Notes: generated by a model not told the origin, from the letters alone. A stretch of 64,000 nucleotides of DNA from Cellulomonas wangleii (GCF_018388445.1 NZ_CP074405.1:992001-1056000), one strand, 5' to 3'; shown: positions 20,810 to 30,636, counted from the first letter of the stretch. Numbers and translations are program-made.

Positions 20810-22867
20810 ATGCCGTCCGCCCGTCCCGTCCCGTCGGCCCTCCGGCCCGTCGTCGCCGCTGCGGCGGCCCTGGTCGCCCTCGCCCTGGTCGCCGCCGGCG
20901 CCCTGGTGTCGTCGCTCGCCACCCCCGCCGGCGCGCTGTCGCCGGCCGTGGTGCTGACGAGCGACTTCGAGTCCGGCCTCGACGGCTGGCAGGCGCGCGG
21001 CGCCGCGAGCGTGAGCACCACGGCGACCGGTGCCCGGGGCGCCGGGAGCCTGCTGGTGCAGGACCGCGTCGACCCGTGGGACGGCGCGCTGATCCCTGTC
21101 ACCGAGATCTTCGAGCCGGGCACGACCTACACGATCGGCCTGTGGCTGCGGCTGCCCGACGGCGCCGGCACCGCCGACCTGCGGGTCTCGGTGCAGCGTG
21201 ACCTCGACGGGCAGCCGTCGTACGAGACGCTCACCACCGTCGAGGGCGTCTCCAGCCAGTGGCGGCAGGTGACGGCGACCTACACCCCCGGCCTGTTCGA
21301 CACCGCGTCGCTCTACGTCGAGTCCGTCTCCTCGCCCGCCGACGTCATGGTCGACGACGTCCTGGTGTCGGGCGTCCGCTACACCCCCGACCTCTCGCTG
21401 ACGCCCGTCTCGGACGCGGTGTCCGTGCCGTTCGGCATCGCGGTGGAGCCGCAGGACCTGCTCGGCGGCCGCGGCGACCTGCTCGCGCACCACGCCGAGC
21501 AGATCACGCCCGGCAACCAGATGAAGCCCGACGCGATCCAGCCGACCGAGGGCACCTTCACGTTCGCGGCGGCCGACGGCCTGGTCGACTGGGCGATCGA
21601 GCACGACATGCGCGTCTACGGGCACACGCTGCTGTGGCACCAGCAGACGCCGGACTGGTTCTTCCAGCGCGACGGTGCGGCGCTGACCACGTCGGCGGCC
21701 GACCAGGCGCTGCTGCGCGAGCGGCTGCGCACCCACATCGAGGCGGTCGCCGACCACTACCGCGAGACGTACGGCGAGTACGGCACGCCCGGCAACCCGA
21801 TCTTCGCGTTCGACGTGGTCAACGAGGTCATCGACGAGAGCCAGCCCGACGGCCTGCGCCGCAGCGAGTGGTACCGGGTCCTCGGACCGTCGTACATCGC
21901 CGACGCCTTCCGCTACGCCCGCGCCGCGTTCGGCCCCGAGGTGCTGCTGTTCATCAACGACTACAACACCGAGTACCCCGACAAGCGCGCGCCGTACCTG
22001 CGGCTCGTCACCGACCTGCTCGCCCAGGGTGTGCCCGTCGACGGCGTGGGCCACCAGCTGCACGTCGAGGTCGGTCGCTCGATCCCGATGGTCGAGGACA
22101 CGATCGAGGCGTTCGAGGCCCTCGACGTGACCCAGGCGGTCACCGAGCTCGACGTCTCCGCGTACCGCGACTCCGGCGAGTCGTGGACGCAGCCGCCCGC
22201 CGACCGCCTGCTCGAGCAGGGGTACTACTACCGCGACATGCTCGCGATGCTCGAGCGTCACGCCTCGTCGTTCGAGTCGATCACGATCTGGGGCCTGGAG
22301 GACTCGCGGACGTGGCTGCGGTCCGGTGCGGCGCCGCTCCTGTTCGACGGCGCGCTGCAGGCCAAGCCCGCGTACTGGGGGATCGTGGACCCGTCCCGCA
22401 TCGGTGCGACGCCCACGCCGACGCCCTCGGTGACCGCGACGCCCGGGGTCACGCCGACGGTCACGCCCACGCCGAGCGTCACGCCCACGCCGAGCGTCAC
22501 GCCGACCGTCACGGCGACGCCCAGCGTCACGCCGACTCCCGCCGACCCGCGCGCGTGCCGGGTCGCGTACACGACGAACGACTGGAACACCGGCTTCACG
22601 GCGGGTGTCCGCGTCACCAACACCGGGACCTCGGCGTTGTCGGGGTGGACGCTGACGTTCAGCCTCGACGGTGGGCAGCGGGTGACGCAGGGCTGGTCGG
22701 CGTCCTGGACGCAGTCCGGAGCCCGCGTCACGGCCACCAACGCCGCGTGGAACGGGTCGCTCGCGCCGGGCGGGTCGGTCGACATCGGCTTCAACGGCTC
22801 GCACACGGGCAGCAACCCGCGTCCGACGTCGTTCGCGCTCGGCGGCGTCCCGTGCGCGGTCGGGTGA
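20810..22867 (+). CDS. Secreted endo-1,4-beta-xylanase, GH10 with CBM4/22-like and CBM2 modules
   Basis: The protein has 685 residues with a signal peptide (hydrophobic residues 12-40, cleavage near ATPAGA-LS). Residues about 48-190 form an N-terminal beta-sandwich carbohydrate module (DFESGLDGWQARG opening, CBM4/9/22 type). The GH10 barrel spans about 205-525: acid/base Glu339 in FDVVNEV, nucleophile Glu446 in TELDVS, plus GHTLLWHQQTPDWF. A TP-rich linker (about 530-582) leads to a C-terminal CBM2 with paired cysteines (ACRVAYTT and VPCAVG). It cleaves xylan outside the cell. GAGGAG lies six bases before the ATG. Confidence 0.96.
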   Translation: MPSARPVPSALRPVVAAAAALVALALVAAGALVSSLATPAGALSPAVVLTSDFESGLDGWQARGAASVSTTATGARGAGSLLVQDRVDPWDGALIPVTEIFEPGTTYTIGLWLRLPDGAGTADLRVSVQRDLDGQPSYETLTTVEGVSSQWRQVTATYTPGLFDTASLYVESVSSPADVMVDDVLVSGVRYTPDLSLTPVSDAVSVPFGIAVEPQDLLGGRGDLLAHHAEQITPGNQMKPDAIQPTEGTFTFAAADGLVDWAIEHDMRVYGHTLLWHQQTPDWFFQRDGAALTTSAADQALLRERLRTHIEAVADHYRETYGEYGTPGNPIFAFDVVNEVIDESQPDGLRRSEWYRVLGPSYIADAFRYARAAFGPEVLLFINDYNTEYPDKRAPYLRLVTDLLAQGVPVDGVGHQLHVEVGRSIPMVEDTIEAFEALDVTQAVTELDVSAYRDSGESWTQPPADRLLEQGYYYRDMLAMLERHASSFESITIWGLEDSRTWLRSGAAPLLFDGALQAKPAYWGIVDPSRIGATPTPTPSVTATPGVTPTVTPTPSVTPTPSVTPTVTATPSVTPTPADPRACRVAYTTNDWNTGFTAGVRVTNTGTSALSGWTLTFSLDGGQRVTQGWSASWTQSGARVTATNAAWNGSLAPGGSVDIGFNGSHTGSNPRPTSFALGGVPCAVG

Positions 22868-22898
22868 GCGACGCATCCCCTGAACGGGCGGACCGCTC

Positions 22899-22951
22899 GC
22901 GAGACCGGGATCGCTGATCGGGGCCGATCCGCCCTCTGAGCCCGGTCTCGC
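22899..22951 (+). terminator. Nested hairpin terminator after the xylanase gene
   Basis: Perfect 11-bp arms GCGAGACCGGG (22899-22909) and CCCGGTCTCGC (22941-22951) enclose a smaller stem GATCGG/CCGATC (22916-22929). The structure lies between the xylanase and the converging methyltransferase gene and can serve both. Confidence 0.7.
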
Positions 22952-22998
22952 GTCGGCCCTGTCCCGGTCCGTGGACGCCCGGGGGAGTGCTCGGGGCG

Positions 22999-23952
22999 TC
23001 AGCCGGGGCGGCGCGCGACGACGACCGTGCCGTCGACGTCGTCGTCGTGCAGCACCTCGGTCGCCCAGCCCGCCGGGCACGCCGCCCGCGTCGCCGCGGC
23101 CTGGCCGACGCTGGTCTCGACGAGCACGTGCCCGCCGGGCGCGACCCACGCGGGCGCGGCGGCCAGCAGCCGACGCTGCACCGTGAGGCCGTCCGGGCCG
23201 CCGTCGAGCGCGAGGTGCGGCTCGTGCTCGCGCGCCTCGGGCGGCATGGTCGCGATCGCGTCGTGCGGGACGTAGGGGGCGTTCGCCACGAGCACGTCGA
23301 CCCGGCCGCGCAGGTCCGCGGGCAGCGGGTCGAGCAGGTCGCCCGCCCAGGCGCGGCCCGTGCCGGCGAGGTTGCGGGCCGCCCACGTCACGGCCACGGG
23401 GTCCAGGTCGGCCGCGTGCACGTCCGCCCCGGGCACGTCCCGCGCGACGACCGCGGCGACGGGTGCCACGCCGCAGCACGCCTCGACGACGACCGCCGGC
23501 CCCGTCGCACGCGTCGACCCCGCGCCGCGGGCCAGCCCTACCGCCGTGCGCGCCAGCAGCTCCGTGCGGCGCCGCGGCACGAACACGCCCGGCCCGACCA
23601 GCAGCCGCAGCCCCGCGAACGCGACCCAGCCGAGCACGGTCTCCAAGGGCTCGCCCGCGAGGCGGCGTGCCACGAGCGCGGCGAGCATCGCGTCCTCGGC
23701 CGGGCCCGGCTCGTCGCCGGGCGGCTCCTCGTCCTCGGGCGACGAGCCGGGCGACCCGTCGGGCGCCTGCGCAGCCGCGCCGTGCCCGCCGGTCCGCCGG
23801 CGCTCCGCCGCCGCGGCGAGCAGCAGCACGGCCTCGTCCTCCGCGAACACGCAGCCCGCCGCGCGCAGCCGCGCGACGAGCGCGGCCGGGGGTTCCGCGG
23901 GCACCCCGGCGCCGGGCCCGACGGGTGTCGCGGGGGGCGGTCCGGAGGTCAC
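22999..23952 (-). CDS. PrmC-related protein N5-glutamine methyltransferase (TIGR03704-like)
   Basis: The protein has 317 residues from the GTG at 23952; an ATG at 24006 would add 18 residues and neither has a good ribosome site. A PrmC-like helical N-domain (residues about 20-120, with an acidic, Pro-rich insert PGSSPEDEEPPGDEPGP) precedes a SAM-binding Rossmann domain: VVVEACCGVAPVAAVVA and VHAADLDPVAV. The catalytic NPPY of PrmC reads NAPYVPH here, which I recall as typical of the actinobacterial PrmC-related group of unknown substrate. It is divergent from enolase and converges on the xylanase. Confidence 0.8.
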   Translation of the reverse strand: MTSGPPPATPVGPGAGVPAEPPAALVARLRAAGCVFAEDEAVLLLAAAAERRRTGGHGAAAQAPDGSPGSSPEDEEPPGDEPGPAEDAMLAALVARRLAGEPLETVLGWVAFAGLRLLVGPGVFVPRRRTELLARTAVGLARGAGSTRATGPAVVVEACCGVAPVAAVVARDVPGADVHAADLDPVAVTWAARNLAGTGRAWAGDLLDPLPADLRGRVDVLVANAPYVPHDAIATMPPEAREHEPHLALDGGPDGLTVQRRLLAAAPAWVAPGGHVLVETSVGQAAATRAACPAGWATEVLHDDDVDGTVVVARRPG

Positions 23953-24071
23953 GTCGCATGCTCGCACGTCCGGCGCCCCGGGGGGAGCGGACCGACGGCC
24001 TCGCATCGTCCCTGGTCAGGGGGTCGTGTCCAGCAGCCGAAGGTCCCCCGGCACGTGGTCACCGGCGGCAC

Positions 24072-25394
<1,323 letters not shown>

Positions 25395-25406
25395 TCCCGG
25401 CCTGAC

Positions 25407-25449
25407 CGACGACGCCCGGTCCACCGTCACGGTGGACCGGGCGTCGTCG
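25407..25449 (+). terminator. Strong terminator hairpin after eno
   Basis: A perfect 21-base inverted repeat (25407-25427 with 25429-25449) around a single central base, 12 bases after the enolase stop. In RNA the loop would be a few bases wider. No U-tract. Confidence 0.8.
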
Positions 25450-25642
25450 TGCCTGGCGCCAGGGGTCGACCCCCGACGCGGCGTCGGACCGCGAGCGGCC
25501 CGATCCTGACCCACGGTGGATGCGACGTCGTCGCCTTCCAGCTCGTGATCGCGTTGCACTCCGGCTTCGACGAGTCCGCGGAGCCGAGCGTGCTGTTCGT
25601 CTCCAGGCGGCACCATCTCTAGCCGCCGAACCGGCCTCGATC
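25450..25642. other. Non-coding, less GC-rich stretch after eno
   Basis: No credible start and ribosome site is seen. One frame stays open from about 25507 to a TAG at 25619-25621 (ending LFVSRRHHL) with less biased codons (GTT, GCA, TTG), which could be the eroded tail of a former gene. I do not recognise it. Confidence 0.35.
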
Positions 25643-25656
25643 GAGGAGTCGCACCG

Positions 25657-25815
25657 GTGGACACGCTCGCCACCTCTGACATCGCCGGTCTCGTCCGGGC
25701 GGTTCTTGCTCTCTCGGAGGAGAGCTCCCGGCACGTCGCCGACAAGCTCCGGCCGGCGCGCGGCGAGCACGTCGTCGCGCGGCTGTACCGGCCCGCAGCG
25801 GTGCCGGGGAGGTGA
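25657..25815 (+). CDS. Small protein (52 aa) coupled to a membrane protein gene
   Basis: The frame GTG 25657 to TGA 25815 encodes MDTLATSDIAGLVRAVLALS and about 30 further residues, ending AAVPGR. GAGGAG at 25643-25648 sits eight bases before the GTG, a strong ribosome site, and the TGA overlaps the GTG of the next gene (GTGA). Both facts support a real gene. The first half is an amphipathic or mildly hydrophobic helix (IAGLVRAVLAL), the second half is basic. Family not recognised. Confidence 0.5.
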   Translation: MDTLATSDIAGLVRAVLALSEESSRHVADKLRPARGEHVVARLYRPAAVPGR

Positions 25816-26222
25816 CGGGCCCCTCGGGCGGGGTGAGCGTGTGGCGGGTCCTCGGCTGCGCGCTGGTGGGAGCCCCGGCGATGCCTGCGCTCGGTGCGGC
25901 CATCAGCGGTGAGTGGCACGTCGCTGGCGCGGGCGCTCCGGTCGACCTCTCGCTCGCGGCGTCTGTCGTCCTCCTCGTCGTCGCCGTGGGGCTCGCCGTG
26001 GGCGTCTACGCGTGGTCGGTCGTGGCGTGCTGGGCCGTGGTCGTGGCGGGCGTCCTCGTGACCCTGACCGGGGTGTTCGCCCGGAACCCGCTCATCCCCT
26101 GGTGGTACGGCGCCGTGTACGTGCTGGTGGGGCTGTCGGGCCTCCTCCTCAGGTCGCCGGGCGGGCAGCCCCTCCGCGCGCCGTCCGCGCCGAGCGCGGA
26201 CCGGCCCGACCCCCGGCCGTGA
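25812..26222 (+). CDS. Four-helix membrane protein, function unknown
   Basis: The protein has 136 residues with four predicted membrane helices (WRVLGCALVGAPAMPALGAA; LAASVVLLVVAVGLAVGVYA; VVACWAVVVAGVLVTLTGVF; WYGAVYVLVGLSGLLL) and a short Pro/Asp-rich cytoplasmic tail. The GTG start overlaps the stop of the 52-residue ORF, so the two are translated together. No conserved family or catalytic residues recognised. Confidence 0.65.
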   Translation: MTGPSGGVSVWRVLGCALVGAPAMPALGAAISGEWHVAGAGAPVDLSLAASVVLLVVAVGLAVGVYAWSVVACWAVVVAGVLVTLTGVFARNPLIPWWYGAVYVLVGLSGLLLRSPGGQPLRAPSAPSADRPDPRP

Positions 26223-26372
26223 GGGCGCGGCCGCCCCTCCGGCGAGGCCGGCGGTCTGCCCTGCGGCCCCACGCCCCGCGATCTCCGGTCGTGACACGGC
26301 CAGGTCGAGCCTCCACGCGACGCACACCGCCACGTGCGGCCGATCTGCCGTGCGACAGGCAGAATCAAGGCC

Positions 26373-27128
26373 ATGCCGTCCCCCCGTCGTCCTCCCACGC
26401 CCCGCTCCGGCGGCCGTTCGGGTCGGGACGAGCCGTCGTCGGGGTCGGTGCCACGCGCGGGACGCGGGTCGGCGGCCAGGCCGGCGAAGCCGTCGACGTC
26501 GCCGCGAGGCGTACGCAGCGCGGCGCCGCGCTCGGGGCCGGTGTCGAAGGCCGGTGCGTCGCGATCCGGTGCGGGGCGCGGCGCCGGGCGTCCGGGCCCG
26601 GGCCGGGCGGGCACCCCGCCCCGCGGTACGCCGTCCGCGGCCACCCGCCTGCCCGTGCCCCGCATGTTCACGGTGCGGGCGATGGTGTTCTCGTTGGTGC
26701 TGCTCGTGGCGTTCGTGCTGGTGTACCCGACCCTGGGCTCGTACCTGCAGTCGCGGGCCGAGGTCGAGCAGCTGCGGGCCGCCACCGAGGCGGCCCGCGC
26801 CGAGAACGCCGACCTCGAGGCCGAGCTGCGGCGGTGGGACGACGACGCGTACGTCATCGCCCAGGCCCGCGAGCGGCTGTCGTTCGTGATGCCGGGGGAG
26901 ACCGCGTTCCGCGTCGTCGACCCGGAGGTCGTGCCCGACGCCCCGGTGGCGGCTGACGGTCCGGCGGCCTCGCCCGTCGACGGCTCGACGCAGCCCTGGT
27001 ACGCGACGGTCTGGGAGTCCGTGCAGGTCGCCGGTGCGCTGGACGTCGACGGCGAGCCGCCGGCCGACCCGGTGGCGCCCGCCGACGACCCGCCCCTGCC
27101 GGCGGAGCCCACGGTCCCCACGGACTGA
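26373..27128 (+). CDS. FtsB/DivIC-type septum formation initiator protein
   Basis: The protein has 251 residues. Residues 1-97 are basic and Pro/Ser/Gly-rich, residues about 104-121 form one membrane helix (VFSLVLLVAFVLVYPTLG) and residues 125-152 a coiled coil (RAEVEQLRAATEAARAEN). The end of the conserved domain, YVIAQARERLSFVMPGE, matches the AREKLGxVxPGE motif of FtsB/DivIC. It should bridge FtsL and FtsQ in the divisome. A long acidic Pro-rich tail follows. The order eno-ftsB-DUF501-ppx is a common actinobacterial block. CAGAAT seven bases before the ATG may be a -10 of a leaderless transcript. Confidence 0.85.
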   Translation: MPSPRRPPTPRSGGRSGRDEPSSGSVPRAGRGSAARPAKPSTSPRGVRSAAPRSGPVSKAGASRSGAGRGAGRPGPGRAGTPPRGTPSAATRLPVPRMFTVRAMVFSLVLLVAFVLVYPTLGSYLQSRAEVEQLRAATEAARAENADLEAELRRWDDDAYVIAQARERLSFVMPGETAFRVVDPEVVPDAPVAADGPAASPVDGSTQPWYATVWESVQVAGALDVDGEPPADPVAPADDPPLPAEPTVPTD

Positions 27129-27145
27129 CGTGCCGGTGGGGGACA

Positions 27146-27757
27146 ATGGACGGACCGCCCCCGCCGACCGAACGGACCGACGTGCCCGCACGACCCGACC
27201 CCACCGCGCACCGCGACGTCCCCGGACCCTCCGCGCTGCCCGACGCGCCCACCCCCGTCACCCCCGGGACGGACGCTGTCAGCCCGCGCGACGTCGAGGT
27301 GCTGCGGGAGCAGCTCGGTCGCCCGCCGCGCGGCGTCGTCGGTGTGGCGGCGCGCTGCGTGTGCGGGCGCCCGCTGGTGGTCCGCACGGCCCCGCGGCTC
27401 GACGACGGCACGCCCTTCCCCACGACGTACTACCTGACGTCGCCGCAGGCGGTGGCCGCCGTCAGCGCCGTCGAGGCGACCGGTGTGATGAAGGAGCTGA
27501 CCGCGCGGCTGGTCGAGGACGAGGAGCTCGCGGCGGGGCACCGGCGCGCCCACGAGGCCTACCTCGCGGACCGCGAGGCGCTCGGTCACGTACCCGAGAT
27601 CGCGGGCGTCTCCGCCGGGGGCATGCCGCACCGCGTCAAGTGCCTGCACGTCCTGGTCGCGCACGCGCTGGCCGCCGGACCCGGGGTCAACCCGGTGGGG
27701 GACCTGGCGCTGGAGATGATCGCCGAGCGCTGGCGCCCCGACCGCTGCACCTGCTGA
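27146..27757 (+). CDS. DUF501 family protein
   Basis: The protein has 203 residues. Conserved features of DUF501 are visible: RCVCGRPLVV, FPTTYYLTSP, and the C-terminal MPHRVKCLHVLVAHALAAG followed by GVNPVGDLAL. Cysteines in CVCG and KCLH and the final CTC might bind a metal or redox cofactor, but this is inference. The biochemical role is unknown. It lies 17 bases after the FtsB-like gene, with GGTGGGGG before the ATG. A start at GTG 27182 is possible. The first 48 residues are low-complexity. Confidence 0.85.
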   Translation: MDGPPPPTERTDVPARPDPTAHRDVPGPSALPDAPTPVTPGTDAVSPRDVEVLREQLGRPPRGVVGVAARCVCGRPLVVRTAPRLDDGTPFPTTYYLTSPQAVAAVSAVEATGVMKELTARLVEDEELAAGHRRAHEAYLADREALGHVPEIAGVSAGGMPHRVKCLHVLVAHALAAGPGVNPVGDLALEMIAERWRPDRCTC

Positions 27758-27861
27758 CCCGCTGCACCTGCTGAACCGCGGACCCCGGTACGTCGGCCCG
27801 CGGGTCGTCCGCGGGTCGTCCTCCGGTCCGACGTGTCGGTCCGCGGTGGCACGATGTGCCG

Positions 27862-28815
27862 GTGACACGCGTGGCTGCCATCGACTGCGGGACCAACTCC
27901 ATCCGTCTGCTCGTCGCGGACGTCGACCCGGCGGCGGGGACCCTCGTCGACCTGGAGCGCAGCAACGAGGTGGTGCGCCTGGGCCAGGGCGTCGACCGCA
28001 CCGGCCTGCTGGCGCCCGAGGCGCTCTCGCGCACCCTCGACGCCACCCGCCGGTACCACGAGGTCTGCGAGCGGCTCGGCGTGGAGCGGGTGCGGTTCGT
28101 CGCGACCTCGGCCACGCGGGACGCGCGCAACCGTGACGAGTTCGTCGCGGGCGTGCGGGACGCGCTGGGCGTGGACCCCGAGGTCGTCGCCGGCGACGAG
28201 GAGGCGCGGCTGTCGTTCCGTGGCGCGACCGGCGTGCTCGCGACCCGGTTCGACGGGCCGTTCCTGGTGGTGGACCTGGGCGGCGGCTCGACCGAGCTGG
28301 TGCTGGGCACGGGCGCACCCGAGGCCGCGGTGTCCATGGACGTCGGCTCGGTCCGGCTGACCGAGCGGCACCTGCACGACGACCCGCCGACCGCGGCGCA
28401 GGTCGCGGCGGCCGACGCCGACGTGCACGCGGCGCTCGATGCCGCGGCGGCCGTGGTCCCGCTGGGACGCACGGTGACCCTCGTCGGGCTGGCCGGGTCG
28501 GTGACGACGCTCACGGCGCACGCGCTGGGCCTGGACCACTACGACCGGGACCGGATCGACGGTGCCGTCCTCGGTGTCGACGACGTGCTCGCGGCGTGCG
28601 AGGACATGCTGGCCCGCACGCGTGAGCAGCGCGCGGCGCTGCCGTACCTGCACCCGGGGCGTGTCGACGTCATCGGTGCCGGGGCGCTCGTGTGGCGTGA
28701 CGTGGTGCGGCGGGTGCGGGCCGCCGTCGCCGCCGCCGGTGGTGAGCTGACGCAGGTCGTCACCTCCGAGCACGACATCCTCGACGGCATCGCCTGGAGC
28801 ATCGCCGAGGGCTGA
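27862..28815 (+). CDS. Ppx/GppA phosphatase family protein
   Basis: The protein has 317 residues. The two phosphate-binding motifs of the ASKHA fold are clear: AIDCGTNSIRLLVAD at the N-terminus and FLVVDLGGGSTELVLG near residues 134-149. It hydrolyses polyphosphate or the 5' phosphate of pppGpp; short actinobacterial homologues like this (about 310 residues) lack the C-terminal HD domain. GTG 27862 is preferred over GTG 27856 because a CACGAT -10-like hexamer ends six bases before it, suggesting a leaderless transcript. Confidence 0.88.
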   Translation: MTRVAAIDCGTNSIRLLVADVDPAAGTLVDLERSNEVVRLGQGVDRTGLLAPEALSRTLDATRRYHEVCERLGVERVRFVATSATRDARNRDEFVAGVRDALGVDPEVVAGDEEARLSFRGATGVLATRFDGPFLVVDLGGGSTELVLGTGAPEAAVSMDVGSVRLTERHLHDDPPTAAQVAAADADVHAALDAAAAVVPLGRTVTLVGLAGSVTTLTAHALGLDHYDRDRIDGAVLGVDDVLAACEDMLARTREQRAALPYLHPGRVDVIGAGALVWRDVVRRVRAAVAAAGGELTQVVTSEHDILDGIAWSIAEG

Positions 28816-28891
28816 CCGGTCCCGGACCGAGCGGGCCGCCCGGCGGCCGACGGGTGCGGGCTGCGCGGACGGGTGAAGTCGGGACATCGTG

Positions 28892-28931
28892 TGTCTCGTC
28901 GTAGACAGTAGTGCGGACTGCGCAGTACTGT
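28892..28931 (+). promoter_or_regulatory. padR promoter region with two adjacent dyads
   Basis: TGTCT-N6-AGACA (28892-28907) is directly followed by AGTAGTGCG-N5-CGCAGTACT (28907-28929; one mismatch). The second overlaps a TACTGT -10-like hexamer (28926-28931). PadR proteins usually repress their own operon through such dyads, so these are candidate operators. Confidence 0.45.
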
Positions 28932-28972
28932 GCATGCTGCGGGCGCTGGAGGGGTGCCCGCACCACGTGCCG

Positions 28973-29007
28973 CACACCGGCCCCGGTGCAATCCCGGGGC
29001 CGGTGTG
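28973..29007 (+). promoter_or_regulatory. 14-bp hairpin in the padR leader
   Basis: Perfect arms CACACCGGCCCCGG (28973-28986) and CCGGGGCCGGTGTG (28994-29007) with a seven-base loop, 27 bases before the padR ATG. If transcription starts near 28938 it lies in the 5' leader and may act as attenuator or RNA stabiliser. Confidence 0.6.
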
Positions 29008-29034
29008 GCGGGCCGGACGACCGCGGGAGGCCGC

Positions 29035-29364
29035 ATGGACACCACGCAGCTGCTCAAGGGAGTGCTCGACCTGGCCGTGCTCGCCGTCGTGGCGGACGAG
29101 GACGGCTACGGGTACGACGTGGTGCGGCGGCTGCGTGCCGCGGGCATCGAGGAGGTCGGGGACGCCTCCGTCTACGGGACGCTGCGGCGCCTGTACTCCT
29201 CCGGGGCGCTGACGTCGTACGTCGTGCCCAGCGACGAGGGGCCGCACCGCAAGTACTACGGCATCAACGCGGAGGGGCGGGCCGTGCTCAGCGCGCAGCG
29301 CAAGGACTGGTACGAGTTCGCAGGCACGATGCAGCGCCTGCTCGGGACGGAGGAGGTGGCATGA
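29035..29364 (+). CDS. PadR-family transcriptional regulator
   Basis: The protein has 109 residues, a compact PadR of subfamily s2 type. The winged helix shows [28 protein letters not shown], then VGDASVYGTLRRLYSSGALTSY (recognition helix) and HRKYYGINAEGRAVL (wing). GGGAGG stands four bases before the ATG. The stop overlaps the ATG of the HAAS-domain gene (ATGA), the usual PadR-DUF1700 arrangement in which the pair is co-regulated. It likely represses its own operon through the dyads upstream. Confidence 0.92.
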   Translation: MDTTQLLKGVLDLAVLAVVADEDGYGYDVVRRLRAAGIEEVGDASVYGTLRRLYSSGALTSYVVPSDEGPHRKYYGINAEGRAVLSAQRKDWYEFAGTMQRLLGTEEVA

Positions 29365-30575
29365 GCATCGTGGACGACGCGATCGCGCAGGACGTCCGGA
29401 CGTACGCCGCGCAGGTCCGCGAGGCTCTCGCCGACCTCGACCGGGAGCAGGTCGACGACCTGACCGACGGGCTCGAGGCCAACCTCACCGACGCGCTCGC
29501 GGACGAGCGTCGGGCGCACCGCGGGTCCCTGGTGGACGAGTTCGGGACACCCGCGACCTACGCGGCCGAGCTGCGGTCCGCGGCCGGCCTGGCCCCCGCC
29601 GAGCCGGTGCCGGGTCGCGTCGGTCGTGTGGGCCGTCTGCTGCGCGCACCGGACCGCCGGGTGCGGGAGGCGGCCTCCCGGGTCCTCGCCCGTCTGCGCC
29701 GTGAGCCGTGGTGGCCCCCGGTCGAGGATCTCGCCACGGACCTGCGGCCGGTGTGGTGGGTGCTGCGCGGCTGGGTCGTCTACCAGGTCGTCGTGCACAT
29801 GCTCGGCGTGGAGTCGGCGTGGCTCCCGCGGCACCTCGCCGGGGCGCTGCTGCTCGGCGGCCTCGTCCTGGTGAGCGCCCAGATCGGTCGCGGCGAGTGG
29901 TTCGCCTCGCCGCGTGCGCGCGAGCGGATGCAGCTCGTCTCGGTCCTGGCCGCCGTCGCGCTGGTGCCGGTCGGGGCCACGGTGGCCGGCCACGACGGCT
30001 GGCTGCGGGCCGAGGCGTGGGCCTACCGCCACGCGGACGCCGGGCCGTCGCACGTGCAGGTGCAGGAGGTCCCCGTCGACGGCGTCGTCGTGGGCGGCAT
30101 GCCCGTGAGCAACCTGTTCGTGTACGACGCGGCGGGCAACCCGCTGACCGACGTGCAGATCTACGACGACCGCGGCCGGCAGGTCCGCACGACCTACGAC
30201 GACGGCCAGAGCCCGTGGTCGCGTCCGGACAGCGACGAGGCGTGGTACTTCGCCCCCGCGGCGACGCAGGACGGGCGGACGCGGTGGAACGTGTACCCGC
30301 TGCGCGGTTGGCCGGAGTCCGCCTTCGAGAACGACGCGGAGACGGGGGAGTGGCGGGCGCGGACCGGTGTGCAGGCGCTCACCCCGCCGTACCCGTTCGC
30401 CAAGGCGCCGACGCTCGCGGTGCCGGGTGACGGGGCGGACGGCGCCGCGTCGGACGAGGCGACGGACGACGCGACGGACGGCGCGGGCGAGCCGGCCGAC
30501 GGGACGACGGACGACGTGGCACCGACCTCCCCGACCACGGTCACGGCGACCCGGGCGGCGCCCGGCACGCCCTGA
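29361..30575 (+). CDS. HAAS/DUF1700-like membrane protein paired with PadR
   Basis: The protein has 404 residues. The N-terminal 75 residues (EQVDDLTDGLEANLTDAL and DEFGTPATYAAELR) match the HAAS/DUF1700 helical signalling domain found next to PadR regulators. Three or so membrane helices follow (about 132-215), then an extracytoplasmic region with VPVDGVVVGGMPVSNLFVYD and a Trp/Pro-rich stretch, and finally an Ala/Asp/Thr-rich low-complexity tail. GGAGGAGG precedes the ATG. Its role is unknown; envelope-stress sensing or membrane remodelling is the usual guess for this pair. Confidence 0.8.
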   Translation: MSIVDDAIAQDVRTYAAQVREALADLDREQVDDLTDGLEANLTDALADERRAHRGSLVDEFGTPATYAAELRSAAGLAPAEPVPGRVGRVGRLLRAPDRRVREAASRVLARLRREPWWPPVEDLATDLRPVWWVLRGWVVYQVVVHMLGVESAWLPRHLAGALLLGGLVLVSAQIGRGEWFASPRARERMQLVSVLAAVALVPVGATVAGHDGWLRAEAWAYRHADAGPSHVQVQEVPVDGVVVGGMPVSNLFVYDAAGNPLTDVQIYDDRGRQVRTTYDDGQSPWSRPDSDEAWYFAPAATQDGRTRWNVYPLRGWPESAFENDAETGEWRARTGVQALTPPYPFAKAPTLAVPGDGADGAASDEATDDATDGAGEPADGTTDDVAPTSPTTVTATRAAPGTP

Positions 30576-30636
30576 CTCGCGGTCCCGGGTGCGCCGTGAC
30601 CGGGTACCCCGGATGGGTGCGGCGGGGACGTGGCCC

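Noticed and set aside
27862..28815. Toxin-antitoxin or defence role for the DUF501/Ppx block
   Set aside because: The eno-ftsB-DUF501-ppx order is a conserved actinobacterial housekeeping block.
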